Assembly: GCA_965658375.1 (NCBI GenBank)
Contig: CBFHSD010000067.1
Coordinates: 1 to 8,837 of the forward strand
Reading direction: 5' to 3'
Source: CBFHSD01 sp965658375
GTDB taxonomy: Bacteria > Bacteroidota > Bacteroidia > Flavobacteriales_G > Salibacteraceae
Length of the DNA: 8,837 nt
Shown here: piece by piece, positions 1 to 6,686 of the stretch
How positions within the stretch are numbered: position 1 is the first letter of the stretch
Layout: every line of letters begins with the position of its first letter
The notes under the pieces: model-generated
Seen by the model: only the letters and a program-made list of their open reading frames with translations
The model's database searches: none
What the model was told of the DNA's origin: nothing
Program-made: the position numbers and the translations under genes

Positions 1-1895
1 TTAAAGATTTGAAGGAGATACTCGCTTTGATTTTGCCAAATGATCACCGGTTTAAAAATGGGGTTAGCACCATTAGGAGTAAAGGCATTTGGAATATAGA
101 GTTTAGGGTTAGAGGTAACACAATCATTGTTGGACCTTGAAATCGCCTTAAATCCATATGGATTGCCAGAATTTTCATAAGCCAACACAAAATAACAAAT
201 GGGTGAACCTTTGTCAATTGCTAAGTCTAAAGTGTCGATAAACGAGGTATCGCTAGTAACGGTAAGTGGGTTGTTCTCAATAACCCCATTGAAAGACCTC
301 CATAATTCATATTTTTCAACTCCTGTGAACCTCCAATCTGTATAACTATTCCAGTTTAGACTCACTACTGAATTATCCTCATCCATAGCCGCTTTGAGAT
401 GAATAGATGTACCTAAATTGGATGAAAACATCGGTTGTCCACAAGTATCGAAAACAGTCACTCGATAGCTGTAACCGTGTTCATTTACAAATGCCGAAGG
501 ATCAAAGAGGGTAAAGAGAGAATCGGCTGGTTCACTTTCTCGGTCTACCTCAAAGAAAACACCATCGGGATTAAGCGCCCTTTCCAAAGCGTAAAAACCA
601 AATGGGAAGGAAATATCTGTAAAAACAGTGACTTCGACAGCCCTCCCATTTACGGTAGCTTCACGGATATAGTGTGGATTTGGCGCAATAATATTGTTAA
701 AAGCAATGCAATAAATGGTTGATGATGAAGTTCGATTCTCGACAGAATCATAAGCTTGAATTTTAATGCAATATTCAGTCTCAGAATCAATATTATCTAG
801 CGTAAAAGAGTTGATGCTTGTGTCTACCGCTCCAGCCAAATAGTATGCTCCTGAGTCTTCCCTTACCCAAATATTGTAGCTCGCGAGCGTTGTCCAATTG
901 ACATACTTGTTCCATTCAATCGTCAAGGTAGCTTCGCACAAATTGGGTAGCAATTGTGCTTCTATGGTTCTATATTCCGTGCCTGTTGCACTGATATTTG
1001 GCAAATTGGTGTTGGGGTTCAAACAACTATCAAAAGCAGCAACTGCATACTGTTGATATTGGTTTCTTGCCGAAACCATTGTATCCATAAAACTGGTATT
1101 GAGTCTCCCCATCACCGTATCAATAAATACCCATTGCCCACTAAAAGGGTCTCTATAATAAATTAAATATCCTCTTGTATCATTGCTTTTACTCGGGTTC
1201 CAGCCAAGTACTGGATGGTCAGTGAGTGAATCAACCGATACAGAATCGAAGTTCGGAATCACTGGTGCGTAGACATCTTGAGCAAGCTCTTGTACTGGAT
1301 TAGAAATACTGATACAACCACTGGCATCTTGAAGTTCTATCTGGTAATAAACCGAATCTGAACACAGCTTGAAATCATCTTGATAAAGAGGATTTTGCAT
1401 TGCGCTAGAAAAAGTGCCAATTGTAAAAAATGGTGAACCTATTCCTATGGCACGTTTGACATCGTAATTAGCATTAACTGTTGGTAACAATGGCCACAAA
1501 AATGGTGTCCACTGAACATGGGCAGTTGTATCTGTAACATTTGAGAGGTTAGGGATTATGGTACTTAGCGTATCGCTTGATGCACTTGCCTGGGGATTGA
1601 GAGGATCGTAAATGGATTGTACAAATACATAAACAGGATTGGCATTTGATGTGGTAATGGTAAAGCTATTATTAGCAATACCCGCCAAGGTTTGAGTGAG
1701 GTAAGGTCCATTGATATTTTGGCTGTAAGAAATTCTATATTCGACAAATTCATTCAATGGGTCTACTGGCGGAATCCAGATAACCGTAACCTGCCCTGCA
1801 ATGTTGGATTGTATGCACCTCACTTCTGGCGGCAGTACAATTGCTTGTGCCAAGTGAGAAAATAAAAACAGAAGCGTTATTAAAAATAACCTCAT
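1..1895 (-). CDS. Secreted FN3-repeat protein with T9SS (CHU_C-type) sorting domain, 3' end off the window
   Basis: Reading leftward from ATG at 1895, the frame stays open to base 1 (631 codons seen); an in-frame TGA at 1923-1925 leaves this as the only ATG start. Residues 1-18 (MRLFLITLLFLFSHLAQA) are a clear signal peptide with cleavage expected after AQA. Residues 19-595 look like about six fibronectin-III-like modules of 90-105 residues, with core Trp at 40, 129, 232, 328 and 515; the fifth module (about 399-490) lacks that Trp. Residues 598-631 begin a C-terminal domain of the gliding-motility-associated type (IPNAFTPNG at 601-609), the signal by which T9SS exports and anchors proteins in Bacteroidota; roughly the last 50 residues lie outside the window. 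The motif continues as ANPIFKP rather than the usual DGxNDxF. No catalytic domain is visible, so a surface-binding or structural role is inferred. The gene follows the nitronate-monooxygenase-like gene after 32 nt and is probably co-transcribed with it. Confidence 0.88.
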   Translation of the reverse strand, partial: MRLFLITLLFLFSHLAQAIVLPPEVRCIQSNIAGQVTVIWIPPVDPLNEFVEYRISYSQNINGPYLTQTLAGIANNSFTITTSNANPVYVFVQSIYDPLNPQASASSDTLSTIIPNLSNVTDTTAHVQWTPFLWPLLPTVNANYDVKRAIGIGSPFFTIGTFSSAMQNPLYQDDFKLCSDSVYYQIELQDASGCISISNPVQELAQDVYAPVIPNFDSVSVDSLTDHPVLGWNPSKSNDTRGYLIYYRDPFSGQWVFIDTVMGRLNTSFMDTMVSARNQYQQYAVAAFDSCLNPNTNLPNISATGTEYRTIEAQLLPNLCEATLTIEWNKYVNWTTLASYNIWVREDSGAYYLAGAVDTSINSFTLDNIDSETEYCIKIQAYDSVENRTSSSTIYCIAFNNIIAPNPHYIREATVNGRAVEVTVFTDISFPFGFYALERALNPDGVFFEVDRESEPADSLFTLFDPSAFVNEHGYSYRVTVFDTCGQPMFSSNLGTSIHLKAAMDEDNSVVSLNWNSYTDWRFTGVEKYELWRSFNGVIENNPLTVTSDTSFIDTLDLAIDKGSPICYFVLAYENSGNPYGFKAISRSNNDCVTSNPKLYIPNAFTPNGANPIFKPVIIWQNQSEYLLQIF

Positions 1896-1927
1896 TGTAA
1901 TGCTAACGAATAAGACGTGAAATCATT

Positions 1928-2872
1928 TTAAAGGTTCGCCAAATCCAATTTTTTCTTTGCCTCTCGGTATTCTTCCAATAACCTTTCAAAAACTTCACTG
2001 GCAGTTGGCACATCATTGATGAGCGCGGCAACCTGACCAATTTCAAGTTCTCCTTCCTTTAAATCGCCCTCAAACATCCCTTTCTTCGCTCTCCCTCTTC
2101 CCAACAATTCTGCCAATTGTTCTTTTACAGCACCTTTACTATACATGTCTTGTACTTTATCATAGAACTCATTCTTTATCAATCTAACAGGAGTCAATTC
2201 TTTTAGGGTCAATTCAGTTTCTCCTTCTTTTACGTTTACAATAGTCTGTTTAAAGTTATCGTGTGCTGAAGATTCTTTTGTCGCAGCGAACCGAGAACCA
2301 ATTTGAACACCCTCTGCTCCAAGCGCAAAAGCGGCTAATATGCCTTCACCTGTACCAATTCCTCCAGCAGCAATTACCGGAATACTCACAGCGTTTACCA
2401 CATGCGGAATTAATACCAAAGTGGTCGTTTCTTCTCGCCCATTGTGCCCGCCAGCTTCAAAACCTTCGGCAACAAGAGCATCTACTCCAGCTGCCTCTGC
2501 TTTTTGAGCAAATTTTGCGCTGGATACAACATGTACAACCTTACAATCTGCTTCTTTCAGTAATGGAGTCCAAGTTTTTGGATTACCTGCAGATGTAAAC
2601 ACAATAGGCACCTTATGCTTTATGATGGTTTTAACGTGGTCTTCGATATTCGGGTAAATCAAGGGTAGATTAACTGCAAAGGGCTTTTCAGTGGCTTTCT
2701 TGCATTTAACAACATGCTCTTCAAACACCTCAGGATACATGCTTCCAGAGCCAATAATACCCAAGCCACCAGAATTTGAAACAGATGCAGCCAATTGCCA
2801 TGGTGAACACCATATCATTCCGGCCTGAATGATTGGGTATTCTATGTCTAATAAATCAGTAATTCTACTCAT
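1928..2872 (-). CDS. NAD(P)H-dependent flavin oxidoreductase, nitronate monooxygenase / FabK-like family
   Basis: A 314-residue cytosolic TIM-barrel protein of the 2-nitropropane dioxygenase family, whose members use FMN; characterised relatives oxidise alkyl nitronates or, as FabK, reduce enoyl-ACP. Visible hallmarks are an N-terminal strand and FMN loop (YPIIQAGMIWCSPW, then SNSGGLGIIGSGS at about 32-44), the EGFEAGGHNG segment with the expected active-site His143, and the phosphate-binding loops AAGGIG (168-173) and GAEGVQIGSRF (185-195). The C-terminal part (about 220-280, LTLKELTPVRLIKN and GMFEGDLKEGELEIGQ) is typical of the Bacteroidota branch, whose true substrate is generally unknown. 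The ATG at 2872 was chosen because the protein then starts MSRITDLLDIEYP, like family members as I recall them; an upstream in-frame TTG at 2884 overlaps a probable -7 promoter box. It is divergent from the DUF6089-like gene and 32 nt upstream of the FN3 surface-protein gene. Family is secure; nitronate specificity is not. Confidence 0.93.
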   Translation of the reverse strand: MSRITDLLDIEYPIIQAGMIWCSPWQLAASVSNSGGLGIIGSGSMYPEVFEEHVVKCKKATEKPFAVNLPLIYPNIEDHVKTIIKHKVPIVFTSAGNPKTWTPLLKEADCKVVHVVSSAKFAQKAEAAGVDALVAEGFEAGGHNGREETTTLVLIPHVVNAVSIPVIAAGGIGTGEGILAAFALGAEGVQIGSRFAATKESSAHDNFKQTIVNVKEGETELTLKELTPVRLIKNEFYDKVQDMYSKGAVKEQLAELLGRGRAKKGMFEGDLKEGELEIGQVAALINDVPTASEVFERLLEEYREAKKKLDLANL

Positions 2873-2881
2873 AACAGAAAA

Positions 2882-2889
2882 CAAAAGTA
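2882..2889 (-). promoter_or_regulatory. Probable -7 promoter element (TACTTTTG) for the flavin oxidoreductase gene
   Basis: On the minus strand the octamer TACTTTTG fits the Bacteroidota -7 consensus TAnnTTTG exactly. It ends 9 nt before the ATG at 2872, so the transcript would have almost no 5' leader. No convincing TTTG-type -33 element stands 17-23 nt upstream, so this is a motif match only. If real, it rules out the TTG start at 2884. Confidence 0.4.
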
Positions 2890-2940
2890 CTGAGAACTCT
2901 TGATGTCTTTCACGGGTATTTCTGAATAATACTATCTGTT

Positions 2941-2972
2941 TTTCACAAAATCATCAATTTGTGCTATATTTC
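2941..2972 (+). promoter_or_regulatory. Possible weak promoter for the DUF6089-like gene
   Basis: TTTC (2941-2944) and TATATTTC (2965-2972) are separated by 20 nt and each differs by one base from the Bacteroidota -33 (TTTG) and -7 (TAnnTTTG) elements. The ATG lies 30 nt beyond the second box, a normal leader length. Such near matches are common in AT-rich DNA, so this is a weak assignment. Nothing else is recognised in the 2873-3002 intergenic stretch apart from the opposing promoter candidate. Confidence 0.28.
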
Positions 2973-3002
2973 ACCCCTCTCGTATAAAACCAGAATTACT
3001 GG

Positions 3003-3986
3003 ATGATCGAAGGAATTAAACACACTCGCGACACACTTTTTAGGTTCAGGAATTGCCTATCACTCATTCTTATAACTATTTCGACTATAAATACTTACGG
3101 TCAAATAAAGCATACAGATATGGGCTTCGCAATTGGCACAGCACACTATTTAGGTGACATTGGTGGAGAAGAAGATGAAGTTTATAATTATTCAATAAGA
3201 GACTTACAAATCAACCAAACACGCTGGGATTTTGGAGTTTTTCATCGTTATAGAGCTTCAAAACTTGTTGCAATCAACAGTCAGTTTCATTATTTACGTT
3301 TTCAAGGTGCAGATAGCGAATCTAAACAACCACACTCTAGAACGAGCAGAAACTTAAGTTTTAGAAATGACTTACTGGAACTTTCGAGCAGGGTTGAATT
3401 TTACTTTTTGAACGTTCACGACATTCTTGGAAACAAAACTTTTCATGCAGATTTTCAAGCCTATGGTTTTATTGGACTAGGTCTGTTTTACCACAACCCT
3501 AAGGCACAATTGTACGGACAGTGGCATGCCTTGAAACCTTTAACTACAGAAGGTCCTGAGAATGAATACTCTCTTCTTCAGCCCACTATTCCAATGGGTT
3601 TGGGAGTTTTTAGCACATTCAAAGCGAATAAGTACGAAAAAATAAAGAGGCATCGTATAGGAGCTGAGTTTAATCTTCGATTTACCAACACCGATTACTT
3701 GGACGATGTTAGCACCGACTACCCCGATTACGAAGACCTTCCGAGCCAATTGGCTAAGGACATATATGCACGGGAATGGGAACTCAATAACGACCCATCC
3801 AGAAATTCAGTAAAAAGACCAGGAGAAGGCAGAATAAGGGGTAATCCTGGAAATAAAGATTGGTATTTCACGGTTTCATTTACCTATAGCTACGTCTTTA
3901 AAATTGAACGCAATAACTTCAAAACTCCGAAGTACAACTACCTTTGGAAAAAGCCGAAAAGAAGAGGTTCTGGATCAAAATATTAA
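3003..3986 (+). CDS. DUF6089-like exported outer-membrane beta-barrel protein
   Basis: A 327-residue protein with an N-terminal export signal: a basic start, a hydrophobic core at about 19-30 and likely cleavage near Gly33/Gln34 (TINTYGQ). The mature part resembles the DUF6089 family of Bacteroidota: an early GxAxYLGDIG (about 45-54), FRNDLLELSSRVEFYF (120-135), RHRIGAEFNLRFTNTDYLDDVST (217-238) and a final aromatic strand, DWYFTVSFTYSYVFK (286-300). Alternating hydrophobic/polar strands rich in Tyr and Phe suggest a small outer-membrane beta-barrel. The tail (about 310-327) is strongly basic with several Lys/Arg and Tyr. The family has no well-established biochemical role that I know of; links to surface structure or secretion are inferred. 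It reads toward glyA, with 81 nt between them and no obvious terminator, so partial readthrough is possible. The export and barrel calls are firmer than the family name. Confidence 0.78.
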   Translation: MIEGIKHTRDTLFRFRNCLSLILITISTINTYGQIKHTDMGFAIGTAHYLGDIGGEEDEVYNYSIRDLQINQTRWDFGVFHRYRASKLVAINSQFHYLRFQGADSESKQPHSRTSRNLSFRNDLLELSSRVEFYFLNVHDILGNKTFHADFQAYGFIGLGLFYHNPKAQLYGQWHALKPLTTEGPENEYSLLQPTIPMGLGVFSTFKANKYEKIKRHRIGAEFNLRFTNTDYLDDVSTDYPDYEDLPSQLAKDIYAREWELNNDPSRNSVKRPGEGRIRGNPGNKDWYFTVSFTYSYVFKIERNNFKTPKYNYLWKKPKRRGSGSKY

Positions 3987-4045
3987 TGCATTTCTTTCAA
4001 CAACAACTGTTGATGGTTTTCACCACTGTATTTCTCGGTTTCAAA

Positions 4046-4053
4046 TACCTTTG
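4046..4053 (+). promoter_or_regulatory. Probable -7 promoter element (TACCTTTG) for glyA-fahA
   Basis: TACCTTTG fits the Bacteroidota -7 consensus TAnnTTTG exactly and ends 14 nt before the glyA ATG, giving a short A-rich leader. A clear -33 TTTG at 17-23 nt upstream is missing; the closest T-rich stretch (4017-4021) is 24-25 nt away. It suggests that glyA-fahA can be transcribed independently of the upstream DUF6089-like gene. The rest of 3987-4067 holds nothing else recognisable. Confidence 0.42.
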
Positions 4054-4067
4054 CAAAAAATAAATTC

Positions 4068-5342
4068 ATGCAGCGAGATCAAAAAATATTTGAGCTTATT
4101 GGTGCCGAAAAAGAACGTCAAAGACGCGGCCTAGAGTTAATAGCATCAGAGAACTATGCAAGTGATCAAGTAATGGAAGCCATGGGCTCTGTGCTGACCA
4201 ATAAGTATGCTGAAGGATACCCAAACAAACGATATTACGGTGGATGTGAAGTTGTTGACCTTGTTGAGCAAATGGCCATAGATCGCTCAAAGGTATTGTT
4301 CAATGCAGAGTTTGCCAATGTGCAACCACACTCTGGTGCAAATGCGAATGCCGCAGTGTACTTGGCTTGTCTTCAACCCGGAGATACGGTATTAGGTTTT
4401 GATTTATCTCATGGAGGGCACTTGACACACGGTTCTCCAGTGAATTTTTCTGGTAAAACATACAATGCTGTATTCTACGGTGTAAACGAAGAAACAGGGC
4501 GCATTGATTATACGCAATTGGAAGAAGTAGCACGAAAAGAAAAACCCAAAATGATCATTTGTGGAGCTTCTGCTTATTCTAGAGATTGGGACTACAAGCG
4601 ATTCAGAGCTATTGCAGATGAAGTTGGTGCCATTCTATTGGGTGATATCTCTCACCCAGCCGGTTTAATTGCCAAAGGATTATTAGAGGATCCTCTGCCC
4701 CATTGCCACATTGTTACTTCCACAACTCACAAAACACTTCGTGGGCCTAGAGGCGGAATTATCATGATGGGTAAAGATTTCGAAAACCCTTGGGGATTAA
4801 AAACTCCAAAAGGAAAAGTAAAAATGATGTCTGCCATGCTAAATGGAGCAGTTTTTCCAGGTATGCAAGGAGGTCCATTAGAACATATTATTGCTGCAAA
4901 AGCCGTTGCTTTTCAAGAATCACTTTCTGATGCGTATTTCAATTACATGTTGCAAGTAAAAAAGAATGGTAAAGTACTCGCGGAGCATTTAATTCAAATG
5001 GATTACAACTTAGTCTCTGGTGGAACCGATAACCACTGCATGCTAATTGATTTAAGAAACAAAAATATTACTGGGAAGGAAGCTGATTTTGCTCTGGGCA
5101 AGGCAGGAATTACAGTAAACAAGAACATGGTTCCATTTGACGATAAATCACCTTTCGTTACTTCAGGAATTCGCATTGGCGTGCCTGCCATTACTACAAG
5201 AGGATTGGTAGAAGAGGATATGGAATGGGTTGCGGCTCATATCAATGAAGCCATTGTGAACTCAAATGATGATCAAAAACTAGAAACGATTAAAAGAAAA
5301 ATTAACGACACGATGGTTCAACGTCCATTGTTCGCCAATTAA
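4068..5342 (+). CDS. glyA: Serine hydroxymethyltransferase
   Basis: This cytosolic pyridoxal-phosphate enzyme interconverts serine plus tetrahydrofolate with glycine plus 5,10-methylene-tetrahydrofolate, the main source of one-carbon units. At 424 residues it has normal bacterial length. Family motifs run in order: GLELIASENYAS (21-32), LTNKYAEGYPNKRYYGG (43-59), NVQPHSGANANAA (84-96), HGGHLTHGSPVNFSG (115-129), the PLP-ring segment DISHPAGLIA (Asp193, His196), the Schiff-base lysine Lys222 in STTHKTLRGPRGG, and the substrate-carboxylate arginine Arg369 in SGIRIG. No key residue is missing. The ATG at 4068 starts right at the conserved N-terminal helix, is preceded by an A-rich leader (AAAAAATAAATTC) instead of a Shine-Dalgarno sequence, and follows a good -7 box. 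The stop is 8 nt before the fahA start, so the two are very probably one transcript. Confidence 0.98.
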   Translation: MQRDQKIFELIGAEKERQRRGLELIASENYASDQVMEAMGSVLTNKYAEGYPNKRYYGGCEVVDLVEQMAIDRSKVLFNAEFANVQPHSGANANAAVYLACLQPGDTVLGFDLSHGGHLTHGSPVNFSGKTYNAVFYGVNEETGRIDYTQLEEVARKEKPKMIICGASAYSRDWDYKRFRAIADEVGAILLGDISHPAGLIAKGLLEDPLPHCHIVTSTTHKTLRGPRGGIIMMGKDFENPWGLKTPKGKVKMMSAMLNGAVFPGMQGGPLEHIIAAKAVAFQESLSDAYFNYMLQVKKNGKVLAEHLIQMDYNLVSGGTDNHCMLIDLRNKNITGKEADFALGKAGITVNKNMVPFDDKSPFVTSGIRIGVPAITTRGLVEEDMEWVAAHINEAIVNSNDDQKLETIKRKINDTMVQRPLFAN

Positions 5343-5350
5343 ATACAATT

Positions 5351-6622
5351 ATGATTACAGCCAACAATCCTTCACTTCGCTCTTGGGTAAGTGTAGAGAA
5401 AAAAAGCGACTTTCCTATCCAGAATCTTCCTTTTGGGATTTTTTCTACAAGTCAAAAATCACCCCGTGTTGGTGTTGCTCTTGGAAACCATGTGATAGAT
5501 TTATCAGAACTACACAAACACGGTTACATAAAAAGTTTAGGCATTGATCAAAGCGTTTTTGAACAGCATACTTTGAATCCTTTTATGGAATTAGGCAAAC
5601 AAGCTACGAGAAATGTACGCAACGCCTTAAGCGATTTGTTTTCTATCACAAACGAGTCGCTTCAAAACGACAAGGATGCTCAAAAAGAAATCTTAGTTTC
5701 TGTGGAAGAAGCTACGATGCACATGCCTGTGCACATTGGTGACTATACAGATTTCTATTCAAGTAAAGAACATGCAACCAATGTAGGAACAATGTTTAGA
5801 GACCCAAATAACGCATTGCTCCCCAACTGGCTGCACATACCTGTTGGTTATCACGGGAGATCAAGTAGCATTATTTTAAGTGGTCAAGAAATTCACAGAC
5901 CTAAAGGTCAGCAGAAACCGAATGACGATGAACCTCCAGTTTTTGGTCCAAGTAAATTGCTTGATTTTGAATTAGAAATGGCTTTTATCACTTACGGAGG
6001 TAATGATCTAGGAGATTCTATTTCTACTACAGATGCCGAAAACCACATCTTCGGCATGGTTTTATTCAATGATTGGAGTGCCAGAGATATTCAAAAATGG
6101 GAATACGTTCCTCTCGGACCATTCTTGGCTAAGAATTTCGCTTCAAGTATGTCTCCTTGGATTGTAACTATGGATGCGTTAGACGCTTTTAGAGTAGAGA
6201 CACCTACACAAGACCCAGAACCTCTTCCCTACCTTCAATTTGAAGGCAAAAAGAGTTATGATATTGCATTGGAAGTAGGTATTACACCAAATGGAGGAAA
6301 AGAAACGGTGGTTTGTAACAGCAACTACAAATACATGTATTGGAACATGTCTCAACAACTGGCGCATCATACAGTAAACGGGTGTAATATTCGTGTAGGG
6401 GATATGTTGGCCTCTGGAACCATTTCTGGACCAACTGAAGACTCATACGGAAGCATGTTGGAACTATCTTGGAGAGGTACAAAGCCTTTAAAACTCAGTG
6501 ATGGCACTGAAAGAAAATTCATTCAAGACGGAGATACTGTTACGATGAGAGGTACTTGCGAAAAAGATGGCGTAAGAATCGGTTTTGGTGAAGTCGCTAC
6601 CAAAGTGCTTCCTACAAAATAG
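5351..6622 (+). CDS. fahA: Fumarylacetoacetase (fumarylacetoacetate hydrolase)
   Basis: Catalyses the last step of tyrosine/homogentisate catabolism, hydrolysing 4-fumarylacetoacetate to fumarate and acetoacetate in the cytosol. The 423-residue protein has the two-domain form: an N-terminal SH3-like domain (about 15-120, with NLPFGIF and PRVGVALG) and a C-terminal metal-dependent catalytic domain. By alignment from memory with the mouse enzyme, the metal ligands are Asp134 (in GDYTDFYSS), Glu207 and Glu209 (FELEMAF) and Asp241 (NDWSARDIQ). Other active-site residues present are Tyr136, His141 (KEHATNVG), Arg150, Tyr252, Lys261, Thr357 (ASGTISGP) and Glu371. All expected residues are present, so it should be active. 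It lies 8 nt after glyA and ends just before a strong palindromic terminator. No other tyrosine-degradation gene (hppD, hmgA) is in the window; they would have to be encoded elsewhere. Confidence 0.98.
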   Translation: MITANNPSLRSWVSVEKKSDFPIQNLPFGIFSTSQKSPRVGVALGNHVIDLSELHKHGYIKSLGIDQSVFEQHTLNPFMELGKQATRNVRNALSDLFSITNESLQNDKDAQKEILVSVEEATMHMPVHIGDYTDFYSSKEHATNVGTMFRDPNNALLPNWLHIPVGYHGRSSSIILSGQEIHRPKGQQKPNDDEPPVFGPSKLLDFELEMAFITYGGNDLGDSISTTDAENHIFGMVLFNDWSARDIQKWEYVPLGPFLAKNFASSMSPWIVTMDALDAFRVETPTQDPEPLPYLQFEGKKSYDIALEVGITPNGGKETVVCNSNYKYMYWNMSQQLAHHTVNGCNIRVGDMLASGTISGPTEDSYGSMLELSWRGTKPLKLSDGTERKFIQDGDTVTMRGTCEKDGVRIGFGEVATKVLPTK

Positions 6623-6644
6623 ACTCACAAACAAATAGAATATT

Positions 6645-6678
6645 AAAAAGGCATCAGTCAATTGACTGATGCCTTTTT
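6645..6678. terminator. Bidirectional intrinsic terminator (perfect 34-nt palindrome)
   Basis: Bases 6645-6661 are exactly the reverse complement of 6662-6678: A5-GGCATCAGTC, an AATT centre, then GACTGATGCC-T5 (T6 to base 6679). As RNA this folds into a long stem with a tiny loop followed by a U run, on either strand. It lies 22 nt after the fahA stop and 8 nt past the stop of the opposing surface-protein gene, so it can end both convergent transcripts. Confidence 0.93.
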
Positions 6679-6686
6679 TGATTTTA

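Noticed and set aside
435..1166. Plus-strand open frames at 435-722 and 954-1166
   Set aside because: They lie antisense inside the continuous minus-strand FN3 protein frame, have no recognisable domains and no initiation context of their own.
2263..2598. Plus-strand open frame of 111 codons
   Set aside because: Antisense to the well-conserved core of the flavin oxidoreductase; it is a shadow of that gene's codon pattern.
2873..2884. Four-residue N-terminal extension of the flavin oxidoreductase from TTG at 2884
   Set aside because: Non-ATG start overlapping a -7-like promoter box; the ATG at 2872 gives the N-terminus expected for the family.
3987..4067. Possible riboswitch or glycine-responsive leader before glyA
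   Set aside because: Only 81 nt, with just very short (4-bp) inverted repeats and none of the conserved glycine-riboswitch core visible; a -7 box within it leaves a leader of only about 10 nt.
3904..4134. Plus-strand frame bridging the DUF6089-like gene end and the glyA start
   Set aside because: Overlaps both genes in another frame, shows no family similarity and would disrupt the glyA leader; coincidental.
6645..6678. The palindrome as a recombination (att/xis) or CRISPR-like site
   Set aside because: A single copy with flanking A/T runs between convergent gene ends is fully explained as a bidirectional terminator; no integrase or repeat copies are present.
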